Below, piece by piece: positions 6,137 to 13,350 of a DNA stretch of 14,596 bases; positions within the stretch are counted from its first letter, which is position 1, and the number at the start of each line of letters is the position of its first letter. Position numbers and translations under genes: made by a program. The DNA lies in contig DAOUYX010000018.1 in assembly GCA_030665925.1 (NCBI GenBank), positions 1 through 14,596 on the forward strand, read 5' to 3'. Source of the stretch: Methanosarcinales archaeon (GTDB lineage Archaea; Halobacteriota; Syntropharchaeia; Alkanophagales; Methanospirareceae). Below the pieces are notes generated by a model. It did not search any database. It saw nothing but the letters and a program-made list of their open reading frames with translations, and was not told the DNA's origin.

Positions 6137-7351
6137 TCACTTCAACATCTTCCGCAGCATATTCACATCCGCTTCCACCTCTTTCGGCGGTTCGCAGATC
6201 TCTATTACGCGTTCAGGGTCTTTCAAGAGATGTCCAGTGGTAATACAAACGATTCTCTCATCTCGCTCGATTGCTCCCATCTCGACCAATTTCTTCAGCC
6301 CTGCAATTGACGCTGCACTTGCAGGCTCTACGCCTACGCCTTCCAACCGTGCCAGCTCGAGCTGTGCCTTTGTTATCTCCTCGTCAGTCACCGATTCCGC
6401 AACGCCACCTGATTCCCTTATAGCGACTAAAGCCTTTGCGGCATTCACCGGATTTCCGATTCGTATCGCCGACGCAATGGTTTCCGGCTTCTCTTCCGGT
6501 GTTATTTCCGCTTTGTCTTCTTTAAACGCGTTTACAATCGGTTTCGCGCCAGCCGCTTGAATGCCGGTCATTCGTGGAATGGCGTCGGTGATGCCCAAGG
6601 TCTTCAACTCCAAGAAGCCTTTGAAAATCGCACTTATGTTCCCTGCGTTCCCAACCGGTAGAATAAGCCTATACGGGGCTTCCCAGCCGAGTTTCTCGGC
6701 AACCTCAAATGCTATCGTCTTCTGACCTTCCAATCGGTACGGATTCACGGAATTCAGCAGGTAGAGGCTCTCTTCCTCGCAGAGCACGCGAACAACCCTT
6801 AACGCATCGTCAAAATTACCTCGTAGCGAGAATACCTGCGCACCGTGCATCATTGCCTGCGCTACTTTCCCTAACGCTACTTTGCCCTTTGGTAGCAGGA
6901 CGTAACACGGAAAACCCGCTTTTGCCGCAAAGATAGCCAGTGACGCAGACGTATTTCCCGTCGATGCACACGCTACACCTTTCACACTCAATTCCACTGC
7001 TTTCGTTACGCCAACGGTCATTCCCCGATCTTTAAACGAACCGGAAGGGTTCAATCCTTCATGCTTCACCCATAAATCCGCAACGCCAATGGCTTTTGCA
7101 AGTCTATCGCACCGGTACAAGGGCGTATTACCCTCGTGTATCGTTATCGGCTTTGTTCCGTCATCGAAAGGCAACAACTCACGATATTTCCACACGCCTT
7201 CTCCTTGCGCTTTAACGATTCTTTCTACATCTACTTCGGAATAATCGTATTTTATATCCAGCAAACCGCCGCATTTCCTGCACGTATACACTACATCAGC
7301 TTTCGAGTAGCGTGCACCGCACCGTATACATTCTACTTCGTATTCTTTCAT
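6137..7351 (-). CDS. thrC: Threonine synthase
   Basis: 404 residues. A zinc-ribbon-like start (C8-x2-C11, C24-x2-C27) precedes a fold-type II PLP enzyme, an arrangement common in archaeal and some bacterial ThrC. SGSFKDRG (103-110) carries the PLP Schiff-base lysine K107, STGNTSAS (130-137) is the substrate and cofactor loop, and PVGNAGN (232-238) is the phosphate cup. The enzyme converts O-phospho-homoserine to threonine and phosphate in the cytoplasm. The related cysteate/diaminopropionate synthases share this fold, but overall length and the zinc-ribbon start favour threonine synthase. A box A candidate precedes it at 7392-7399. mre11 follows on the same strand after 133 nt, so read-through is possible, though the two have no functional link. 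Confidence 0.92.
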   Translation of the reverse strand: MKEYEVECIRCGARYSKADVVYTCRKCGGLLDIKYDYSEVDVERIVKAQGEGVWKYRELLPFDDGTKPITIHEGNTPLYRCDRLAKAIGVADLWVKHEGLNPSGSFKDRGMTVGVTKAVELSVKGVACASTGNTSASLAIFAAKAGFPCYVLLPKGKVALGKVAQAMMHGAQVFSLRGNFDDALRVVRVLCEEESLYLLNSVNPYRLEGQKTIAFEVAEKLGWEAPYRLILPVGNAGNISAIFKGFLELKTLGITDAIPRMTGIQAAGAKPIVNAFKEDKAEITPEEKPETIASAIRIGNPVNAAKALVAIRESGGVAESVTDEEITKAQLELARLEGVGVEPASAASIAGLKKLVEMGAIERDERIVCITTGHLLKDPERVIEICEPPKEVEADVNMLRKMLK

Positions 7352-7391
7352 GGTTAAACTTTCACGTCAATGGTATTATAGGGATAACAAG

Positions 7392-7399
7392 AATATAAA
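7392..7399 (-). promoter_or_regulatory. Box A of thrC
   Basis: The minus strand reads CCCTTTATATTC, with TTTATATT 41-48 nt ahead of the thrC ATG. This is a good archaeal TATA element lying just outside the left inverted repeat of the IS remnant. Confidence 0.5.
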
Positions 7400-7421
7400 G
7401 GGAGTCTTGGAGTGAACATTT

Positions 7422-8017
7422 GGTAATGTCCTAAACTTCGTGATCCACCTTGAACATCAACAATTCCTTCCAGGTCCAAATGTGATCTGTGATGCCCTCA
7501 GCCATGCACGGTGTTCTTTCTATGTTCTTCTCACCGTTCTCTGTTTTTATCGTCAACGCAGAATTAACCCTGATCAGGTTGTTGTAGCACTGATACGCGT
7601 CTAAATGGTTGTCCAACATCTCTTACCAAAAAGTCCGTCACATCCCTTGCGTGTCTTGCCAGGTCTTCTACGACGTCTGATACCGTGTCCCTGTGGATCT
7701 CCATTATGCGTTCAATAGCTCTTATTCCGTTTTTCTCCACCAGCAATTTGCAGATTATGATTATCTGATCCTCTGATAACTTGCGATTGTAGAAGGCCGT
7801 GTTTTTGGTTTCTACAAAGACGCTATCACATGTCTTACATTTAAATCGCTGCCTGCCGTTTCTGTCGTGCCCATATCTCACTATATTGCCTACATCCCTT
7901 TTGCCGTAATTTGGATTGGAGCAAAACTCTTTTTGAGGATCTGCCTCTAATTTGCTATTTGGCATAAATATAGGTAGGCAATCTACCCATATATCAACCA
8001 CATATCAGGACACTACC
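7422..8017 (-). mobile_element. Internally deleted IS1-family insertion sequence
   Basis: The ends are imperfect 13-bp inverted repeats: GGTAATGTCCTAA at 7422-7434 and, on the minus strand, GGTAGTGTCCTGA at 8017-8005 (11 of 13 identical). They enclose a transposase remnant on the minus strand. At 596 bp the element is shorter than a typical IS1-type element, as expected after loss of the catalytic core. No convincing target-site duplication is seen (GAACATTT against TATCTATG), so it is either old or one flank has been rearranged. It lies between thrC and tgtA. Confidence 0.75.
7431..8001 (-). pseudogene. IS1-type transposase remnant, deleted and frameshifted
   Basis: The first part (8001 to about 7620) encodes a degenerate zinc ribbon: C27, then GNIVRYGHDRNGRQRFKC with CKTC at 55-58. 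One of the usual four cysteines is missing because CSNPNYGK lacks the second Cys. A helix-turn-helix follows (EKNGIRAIERIMEIHRDTV, 89-107). The frame then shifts near 7620, and the other frame gives the recognisable C-terminal tail RTPCMAEGITDHIWTWKELL, ending at TAG 7433-7431 inside the terminal repeat. The region between, which should carry the DDE catalytic residues, is gone. The product cannot transpose. The family call rests on the zinc-ribbon, HTH and TPxMAxGxTDHxW tail order. Confidence 0.85.
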
Positions 8018-8183
8018 TATCTATGACGCAATATGCAGAAGTTCTACCTCTCCCGCTTAATTTAAGTCTTACAGCTCTATGCGCTCCACTTCCTTTTACC
8101 ACCACTATCCCCTCATATTTACGTGCCTGAGAGGTTATTACCTCGCCCTCTATTGCATCCCCTTTGTTTCTGTATATTGGCAT
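8013..8183 (-). CDS. 56-aa uncharacterised ORF whose 3' end runs into the IS terminal repeat
   Basis: ATG 8183-8181 to TAG 8015-8013 encodes 56 residues. AGGTGG (8194-8189) lies 5 nt upstream, a good ribosome site. The product starts MPIYRNKGDAIEGEVI and contains YEGIVVVKGSGAHRAVRLKL, which suggests a small beta-rich, basic domain. I do not recognise a family. The stop codon lies inside the right inverted repeat of the IS remnant, so the original C-terminus was probably cut off by the insertion and only the last one or two residues come from the element. A tiny ORF (8243-8193) sits 9 nt upstream, suggesting a two-gene unit. Treat it as a truncated gene that may or may not still work. Confidence 0.5.
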   Translation of the reverse strand: MPIYRNKGDAIEGEVITSQARKYEGIVVVKGSGAHRAVRLKLSGRGRTSAYCVIDR

Positions 8184-8192
8184 AGGAACCAC

Positions 8193-8243
8193 CTATTCCA
8201 CTTTACCCTCTTTTATTAACTCCTCAACGATTTCGTGCACCAT
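8193..8243 (-). CDS. Tiny 16-aa ORF or C-terminal gene remnant
   Basis: ATG 8243 to TAG 8195-8193 encodes MVHEIVEELIKEGKVE. The frame stays open only eight codons further upstream (DLGLDLK, then a TAA at 8270-8268). The amphipathic, charged helix reads like real coding sequence, perhaps the end of a helical protein whose front has been lost. It lies 9 nt ahead of the 56-aa ORF. Confidence 0.25.
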   Translation of the reverse strand: MVHEIVEELIKEGKVE

Positions 8244-8301
8244 CTTGAGGTCAAGCCCCAAATCAATTTAAATTTAACTCACCTTGCATATTTAAATTTT
8301 C

Positions 8302-9780
8302 CTAATTGCTTTCCATCACCCTCACCTCCGCATACTTCCTCATCTCTTCAATCAGCGGATGATCTTCCCAACTGCTGTTATAACGAAAAACGAATTTCAC
8401 ATTTCTATTTCTATTTCTATTGAGTTCCAGCAGTTTCAATACATTCTGCAACGCTACCGTCCTGGCTTCGTTGTCCACTTCTATGGGTATTTCCGCCTGC
8501 CCCACCGGATAACTCTCTGATAGCTCAGCAGGGTAAGGTCCAAACGGTGGTTTTACAAAAAATACGTGGTCGAACTGTTCTTGTTCGGTAAGTTCCTTCT
8601 CTTCAAGGTTTGTTGTTATCAATACGTTTCCTGATAACGTGAACCTATCCAGCTTGTTGGAGTATCTCAGCACTTCGGGTCTGTATGCAGAACTTTCACC
8701 AAGATAAAAGAACGGATGTTTCGTAGCTGGGTCGTATTTCTCGATCAATGCCGAATATTTCGCCATTTGCTTCAAACCGTTCAGCAACGCTGGATATGCC
8801 CGGCATCTCCGCTCGCAGAGTTCCCACAGGTTTCGCTCCACTATGCTCTGCTTCACTATTCGCATCTCCTCAAACGTAACCCACAAATTATGCGCAGCCA
8901 GCAAATCCGTGTCCTCCTGGACCTCTTTTACGCTGTACGAGGAACACACAGGGCAAGCACAGGGGAGATACTGCAAATCTTCCACTTTCCTCGTTCCATC
9001 ACTCGTTATGTACCTCTTCCCTTTTGCATAGAGTGCATACGCAGCAGAGTCAAACAGGTCACAGCCCACCGCAACTGCTAAAGGGAAAATCATTGGATGT
9101 CCCGCGCCGAAGAGATGCACAGGAGCATTCAGCGGTAAGTTCCTTTTCGATGCCACGATTATATCCACCAGTTTATCAAATGTATAGGATGCCAGCAAGG
9201 GCACCACGCCCCCTATCGCGTATACATCAAAACCAAGTTCTGCAACACGCTTTGCACTCTCCGCCCGCAAGTCCAGGAAAGTAGAGCCTTGCACCACTCC
9301 TGCAAGCAGATTATTTTGAATGATGCCTCGTGCTTCTTGCATCCTTCGCAGTGTCATCTCTAAATCGTTTTCTGCTCTTTCTCTCTTCGCGTACGGCGGG
9401 GTTGGGATGTCCAGTGGCACGCAGATATCAGAGCCGATACGCTGCTGGAATTCCAATATCTCACTGTTACTCACTTCTACGTCTTTATACTCGTAGAGCT
9501 GGTAAGAGCCGGAATCGGTCATTATGGGCATTTCACATCTTAAAAGCGAATGAATGCCCTTCTTAATCGCTTCCTCTCGCAAATCCGCTTTCCGGTAAAT
9601 TATATACGCATTTGTAATGAGCATCTCAGCGCCGTACTGTTTCATGTCCGCAGCCTTAAGAGACACGAGATTCGGGTTTATTACCGGCATGATCGTCGGC
9701 GTCTCTACGGTTCCGTGCGGCGTTTGTAGCTTCCCTATCCTTCCCATTAAGTCCTTATGCCGTATTTCAAATTCGAGCAT
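8302..9780 (-). CDS. tgtA: Archaeosine tRNA-guanine transglycosylase, catalytic subunit without PUA domain
   Basis: 492 residues. TgtA exchanges G15 of archaeal tRNA for preQ0, the first step of archaeosine formation in the D arm. The TIM-barrel part covers about residues 1-350. It carries the general Asp in MTDSGSYQ (D89), GGVVPLL (190-196), the likely nucleophile region LFDSAAY (D244) and the zinc site C274-x-C276-x2-C279 with H297. A second domain follows (HVFFVKPPFGPYP at about 415). Full-length archaeal TgtA proteins of about 580 residues end in a PUA domain, which is missing here; split forms exist in several euryarchaea. A run of Asn-Arg pairs near the C-terminus comes from a hexanucleotide repeat. 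It sits 31 nt after the helicase gene on the same strand, with its own TATA-like box in that gap. Confidence 0.94.
   Translation of the reverse strand: MLEFEIRHKDLMGRIGKLQTPHGTVETPTIMPVINPNLVSLKAADMKQYGAEMLITNAYIIYRKADLREEAIKKGIHSLLRCEMPIMTDSGSYQLYEYKDVEVSNSEILEFQQRIGSDICVPLDIPTPPYAKRERAENDLEMTLRRMQEARGIIQNNLLAGVVQGSTFLDLRAESAKRVAELGFDVYAIGGVVPLLASYTFDKLVDIIVASKRNLPLNAPVHLFGAGHPMIFPLAVAVGCDLFDSAAYALYAKGKRYITSDGTRKVEDLQYLPCACPVCSSYSVKEVQEDTDLLAAHNLWVTFEEMRIVKQSIVERNLWELCERRCRAYPALLNGLKQMAKYSALIEKYDPATKHPFFYLGESSAYRPEVLRYSNKLDRFTLSGNVLITTNLEEKELTEQEQFDHVFFVKPPFGPYPAELSESYPVGQAEIPIEVDNEARTVALQNVLKLLELNRNRNRNVKFVFRYNSSWEDHPLIEEMRKYAEVRVMESN
8403..8420 (-). repeat. In-frame hexanucleotide repeat in tgtA
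   Basis: Three tandem TTTCTA units on the plus strand (AAATAG on the minus) encode the LNRNRNRN stretch of TgtA. The unit length keeps the frame whatever the copy number. Confidence 0.75.
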
Positions 9781-9803
9781 AGTTCATTCCATAGCATCAC
9801 AAA

Positions 9804-9811
9804 CTTATAAA
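9804..9811 (-). promoter_or_regulatory. Box A of tgtA
   Basis: Minus-strand TTTATAAG lies 24-31 nt before the tgtA ATG and directly abuts the helicase stop codon. It predicts a transcript with almost no leader. Confidence 0.5.
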
Positions 9812-11791
9812 CTAAACCACGCTTTTATACGCCCCTCGCTCCTTAGCCGACTCAATAAGTCGTTTATAACACCCGTTATTTTCAAGCGTTATGGAATCTC
9901 CAATTAAAACCAATTTCCGCTTCGCTCTCGTTATCGAGACATTAAGCCTTCTCAAATCCCTGAGGAATCCTATTTCGCCTGATTTGTTGCTCCTTACAAA
10001 CGATACAATGACAACCTCCTTCTCCCGGCCCTGAAACCCGTCCACCGTCTTTATCTCCAGCCCGTCCACCCGAAGCATCGTTCTAATAAGTGCAACCTGG
10101 TCATCATAGGGGGATATAATTGCTATTTCTTCAGGTGCTATATTCAGACTTAACAAGCGTTCTGCAATACCCTTAACCAATTTAGCTTCGCCTACGTTCT
10201 CTTTTGATGTCGAGCCTCTTCTTGCTCGTTCCTTGAACTCCACACTGCCACGTGTGTCAATAAACAGAAATGGTTTGACATCTTCATCTATTAATTTCGA
10301 TTCTGGGAGTATATCCATAAGATTTTGCCTTTTTACCGATTCAGAAGCCTGCAATTTGCCGTCGTAAAACTCATTATTCGGGAATGCCACTATCTCTTCG
10401 TTCATTCTATACTGGACTTCAAGCATTACCCGTATCCGGTCACCATGCAACCGCAAAAGCCGCTCGAATAAGCTCCTGCTCAAGCTCCCGCGTGCTGCTT
10501 CCTCATTCAAAATTGTCGGTGGCAGTTGCTTGTGGTCTCCCGCCATGATAAACCGCTTCGCCTTGAGCACCGCAATCAAAGACGACGGCTCCGTGGACTG
10601 CGTTGCTTCATCAATAACCGTAAAATCGAACTTCGCACTTTTGAGTATCTCGGAACCCGCAGTGCTGTTCGTCGCACAAATTACTTCTGCATCCTTGATA
10701 ATACTATTTATTGCGCTCTCTTCCAGTTCTCGTGCTGTGCCGAATAATTTATCTATCCGTTGCTTCAACGTGAGCCATTTCCGCATGCCTTTCAGTTTCT
10801 CCGCTGGTATTCCCCGTACCGTTCTTCCTTCTCGTGCAAGCTGCATTATCGCCTCGTCACTCAAACCCCTCCGCCATCGCATTTCTGGTACGATAAACTC
10901 TTTCATGCTCCCTTTCAGCTCGTACGCTTGCGCCCTGAGCTCCTGCGCCTTTATGTAATCCGGATCTTCCTGAACCAGATAATCCAGGCTTCTTCTCCGT
11001 AAAGACGGAATTACCCGTGCTGGGTGTCCTATTCGCACCACTTCTACACCGAGCTTATCCAGGCGCTCTACAAGGTTATCCACCGCCACATTGGAGTCCG
11101 CGGCAGCTAAAATCTTATAGCCACGCTTGACGAGTTGTATTATAATTTCTACGCAGGTTATCGTCTTCCCCGTACCCGGCGGACCGTGAATGAGGAAGAA
11201 ATCCCGTGCCGCTAAACATCGCAAAACCGCTTCTTGCTGGCTTTCGTTCAAGTCCTTATTACAAAATTCTATCTCTTTTATCTTAGTGAATTCCGGCGGC
11301 GTATTACCCAGCAATTTATCTTTCCGCCACCGTGGCAGTCGTTTAAATTTCTTTAATGCTTCTATCATCCGCTGAAACGTGATGTCATTCACAAAAAGGT
11401 CAATTCTAAGGTCTTTACGGTAAACAAAGCCCGGTGGCGCATCGTCAAATGCAACCGTAATAGAATACGAGGTCTTCTCCGCAACCGTCCCTGTCGGGTT
11501 ATCGTCATCCCACGGAGCTGTGCCTGCTTTACTCACCAAAACGAGGTCTCCAACTTCTATTTCGCTATCCGGCAAAGTCAAATCAGCGTTTTGTTTTCTA
11601 AATCGCACTAAGTGCTTTCCACCCAATCCCAAGTCCTGAGATTTGCCTCTCATCTTCAGGAAAGCTCTGCCTTTCTCCTCTCGCTCCCGACCGCTCAGTC
11701 GTCGCATCTCCTCTTCGTGCTGCCGCATCTGTTCCTCGCGTTCTAACTCCACGAGTTCAGTGAAATGCTGTATGTAATCGTTCTCGTTCAT
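9812..11791 (-). CDS. Upf1/IGHMBP2-like superfamily 1 helicase
   Basis: 659 residues from the ATG at 11791. An upstream in-frame ATG at 11899 would overlap cca and add sequence unlike the family, whereas MNENDYIQHFTELVELE is a typical start. Residues 1-150 hold a charged helix and a beta-barrel-like segment (GDLVLVSK). The motor has the Q residue region NESQQEAV (182-189), Walker A GPPGTGKT (203-210), DEATQ (394-398), GDHKQLPPT (418-426), QYRM (460-463), VDGFQGRE (583-590) and SITRAKRK (619-626). This order marks the SF1B Upf1/Dna2/Smubp-2 group, ATP-driven 5'-3' translocases on RNA or DNA. It lacks a nuclease domain and the R3H or zinc finger of the eukaryotic relatives. It lies between cca and tgtA on the same strand. 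The substrate is unknown. Confidence 0.9.
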   Translation of the reverse strand: MNENDYIQHFTELVELEREEQMRQHEEEMRRLSGREREEKGRAFLKMRGKSQDLGLGGKHLVRFRKQNADLTLPDSEIEVGDLVLVSKAGTAPWDDDNPTGTVAEKTSYSITVAFDDAPPGFVYRKDLRIDLFVNDITFQRMIEALKKFKRLPRWRKDKLLGNTPPEFTKIKEIEFCNKDLNESQQEAVLRCLAARDFFLIHGPPGTGKTITCVEIIIQLVKRGYKILAAADSNVAVDNLVERLDKLGVEVVRIGHPARVIPSLRRRSLDYLVQEDPDYIKAQELRAQAYELKGSMKEFIVPEMRWRRGLSDEAIMQLAREGRTVRGIPAEKLKGMRKWLTLKQRIDKLFGTARELEESAINSIIKDAEVICATNSTAGSEILKSAKFDFTVIDEATQSTEPSSLIAVLKAKRFIMAGDHKQLPPTILNEEAARGSLSRSLFERLLRLHGDRIRVMLEVQYRMNEEIVAFPNNEFYDGKLQASESVKRQNLMDILPESKLIDEDVKPFLFIDTRGSVEFKERARRGSTSKENVGEAKLVKGIAERLLSLNIAPEEIAIISPYDDQVALIRTMLRVDGLEIKTVDGFQGREKEVVIVSFVRSNKSGEIGFLRDLRRLNVSITRAKRKLVLIGDSITLENNGCYKRLIESAKERGAYKSVV

Positions 11792-11820
11792 TTTTAAGGG
11801 ATAGTGTGGTGTAGAGATGA

Positions 11821-11828
11821 AATTTAAA
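11821..11828 (-). promoter_or_regulatory. Box A of the helicase gene
   Basis: Minus-strand TTTAAATT lies 30 nt before the chosen ATG 11791 and downstream of the alternative ATG 11899. It supports the shorter start and predicts a nearly leaderless mRNA. Confidence 0.45.
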
Positions 11829-11876
11829 GTTGTTATCAGAGAAGATTTAGAAGATGGGGGTATAATGTGTGCGTTC

Positions 11877-13268
11877 TCAAATCCCCCCAAAATAGTCACG
11901 GAAGAAATAGCCGAGACCTTCGGAGAATTTTATTTCCTCGTTCCTAAAAACTCCGTAGCCTTTATCTGTTGATTCCGCTACGTGTTTGCCCAAGCTGCAG
12001 GACTTCAATTCGTTCTTTAGTAAGCTGACCACATCGGTATAGTTCCGCTCCACTTCTACCACGTACCTGCCGTTCTCGATAAACAGGGTTTTCTTTCCGA
12101 GTTTAGTCGTGATATATTTGCCTTTAAACTGCTCCGAATGATATTCCGACGTGACTGGAGGACCCACATGCTTCTTTATTCGCGGAAGCGACCAAACGAG
12201 CAACTCAAATAGCAAGAACGCTTTGTCTCCTTCTACACACACGTCGCTCCTGTACACCTCAAACCCATTTCGTTCTATCATATTTTTAACAGACGTTTCT
12301 GCTTTTCGTAATTGAGGGAATAGTACATCCTCTATCTCGTCCGGTGCCTCAAACACAACCATTACGAACTCCGTGCCCCGTTCCTTCACGAGGTTCATGA
12401 ATTCCGCCTCGCTCATCGGTTCTTCCTTCCGCGGCAAAAAGAAGTTCATGCTGGGCTGCACTAAAAAATCCCGCGATGCGTCTATCAACCGACAAAAGGA
12501 ATACTCGGATACCGCTGCCGCTACATTCCTGTTTGGGTCTACGGGGTCAATCACAATAAGTGGGTCTTTCCCCTCTCCTTTGTACGTGCCCTGACCTTCT
12601 AAATCTATTCGTTCACCGTATTGCCACCGAGATGCGTTCCTCAACAGCTCTGCGAACGAGGAATAATGCAGGATGAGCAATTCGCATAGATAACCGGCGA
12701 AGCCTTTCCGCCGTTGCTCCGAGCCGTAAATACCCAAGCACTTCATGAATTGCTTGAGCAGCAGAACCTCATCCTCAAATCCATATATCCTCTTCACCAC
12801 ATATTCATTATGAAACGGCGTCCTGTCTACCGCGGATTTTAACAACGATGCCTCCTTTACCGAAAAACAAGGCACTAAGTCCGCTTCGTACTCCGTTCTT
12901 CTTCCTCCTCTTTCAGCATCGTAAAAGTACGCGTGAATATACGGATGCGAGGCATAGCGTTCCACACATCTATCCGAAACGCTTTTTGCGAGCGCAAGTC
13001 CCTTCTCTTTTAAATCCACTTCCGATAGATCCGCGGGAAACATGATGAATATGTCTATGTCCGCCTCGCCACGAACCCACGTATTCCGCGCAGTTGACCC
13101 TACGGATATAGCATGGGCTTCTATACCCATCTCTAACGCCTTCTCGTTTATCTTGGCGATTATACTGTCTGTTACGGCTTTTACTCTCCTCCTATCTTCC
13201 TCATCGGGTCTTATTTGCTCTATGACCTCTTTACAGATCCGTTTTAGCTCTTCGTTCTCGTTCATCAT
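11877..13268 (-). CDS. cca: Archaeal CCA-adding enzyme (tRNA nucleotidyltransferase, class I)
   Basis: 463 residues; there are two adjacent ATGs and either could start. The enzyme adds or repairs the 3' CCA of tRNA from CTP and ATP without a template, and it is essential here because the tRNA in this window lacks encoded CCA. The nucleotidyltransferase head has GSTARNTWVRGEADIDIF (57-74). It carries the GS motif at 57-58 and metal-binding D70 and D72; the third carboxylate is D130 in YEADLVPC. Central and tail domains follow (FKGKYITTKLGKKT, GYFFRDYF near the end), as in archaeal class I enzymes of about 440-460 residues. The gene diverges from atpA and is followed after 85 nt by the helicase on the same strand. 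Confidence 0.95.
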   Translation of the reverse strand: MMNENEELKRICKEVIEQIRPDEEDRRRVKAVTDSIIAKINEKALEMGIEAHAISVGSTARNTWVRGEADIDIFIMFPADLSEVDLKEKGLALAKSVSDRCVERYASHPYIHAYFYDAERGGRRTEYEADLVPCFSVKEASLLKSAVDRTPFHNEYVVKRIYGFEDEVLLLKQFMKCLGIYGSEQRRKGFAGYLCELLILHYSSFAELLRNASRWQYGERIDLEGQGTYKGEGKDPLIVIDPVDPNRNVAAAVSEYSFCRLIDASRDFLVQPSMNFFLPRKEEPMSEAEFMNLVKERGTEFVMVVFEAPDEIEDVLFPQLRKAETSVKNMIERNGFEVYRSDVCVEGDKAFLLFELLVWSLPRIKKHVGPPVTSEYHSEQFKGKYITTKLGKKTLFIENGRYVVEVERNYTDVVSLLKNELKSCSLGKHVAESTDKGYGVFRNEEIKFSEGLGYFFRDYFGGI

Positions 13269-13289
13269 TGTAAAAGAATATAGAAACCT

Positions 13290-13343
13290 TTTTTAGTTTA
13301 AAAAAGAGGAAGTAGTTTATTTAGTTTAGTAAAAAGGTGGAGG
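13290..13343. promoter_or_regulatory. Divergent cca/atpA promoter region and atpA ribosome site
   Basis: GTTTAAAAAAG at 13296-13306 offers a box A for cca about 28-37 nt ahead of its start. Read on the plus strand, TTTAAAAA could serve atpA with a transcript start near 13327. A second AT element, TTTATTTA (13316-13323), is an alternative for atpA. GGTGGAGG at 13336-13343 lies 7 nt before ATG 13351 and is a clear ribosome site. Confidence 0.45.
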
Positions 13344-13350
13344 ATAAAGA

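Noticed and set aside
7410..8030. Target-site duplication of the IS remnant
   Set aside because: The 8-9 bp flanking the two inverted repeats do not match.
10530..10958. 142-codon plus-strand open frame
   Set aside because: Antisense to the helicase motor domain, whose motifs are complete on the other strand.
11792..11899. Upstream ATG extending the helicase by 36 residues into cca
   Set aside because: The extension overlaps cca and contains the likely promoter; the internal Met starts a family-typical sequence.
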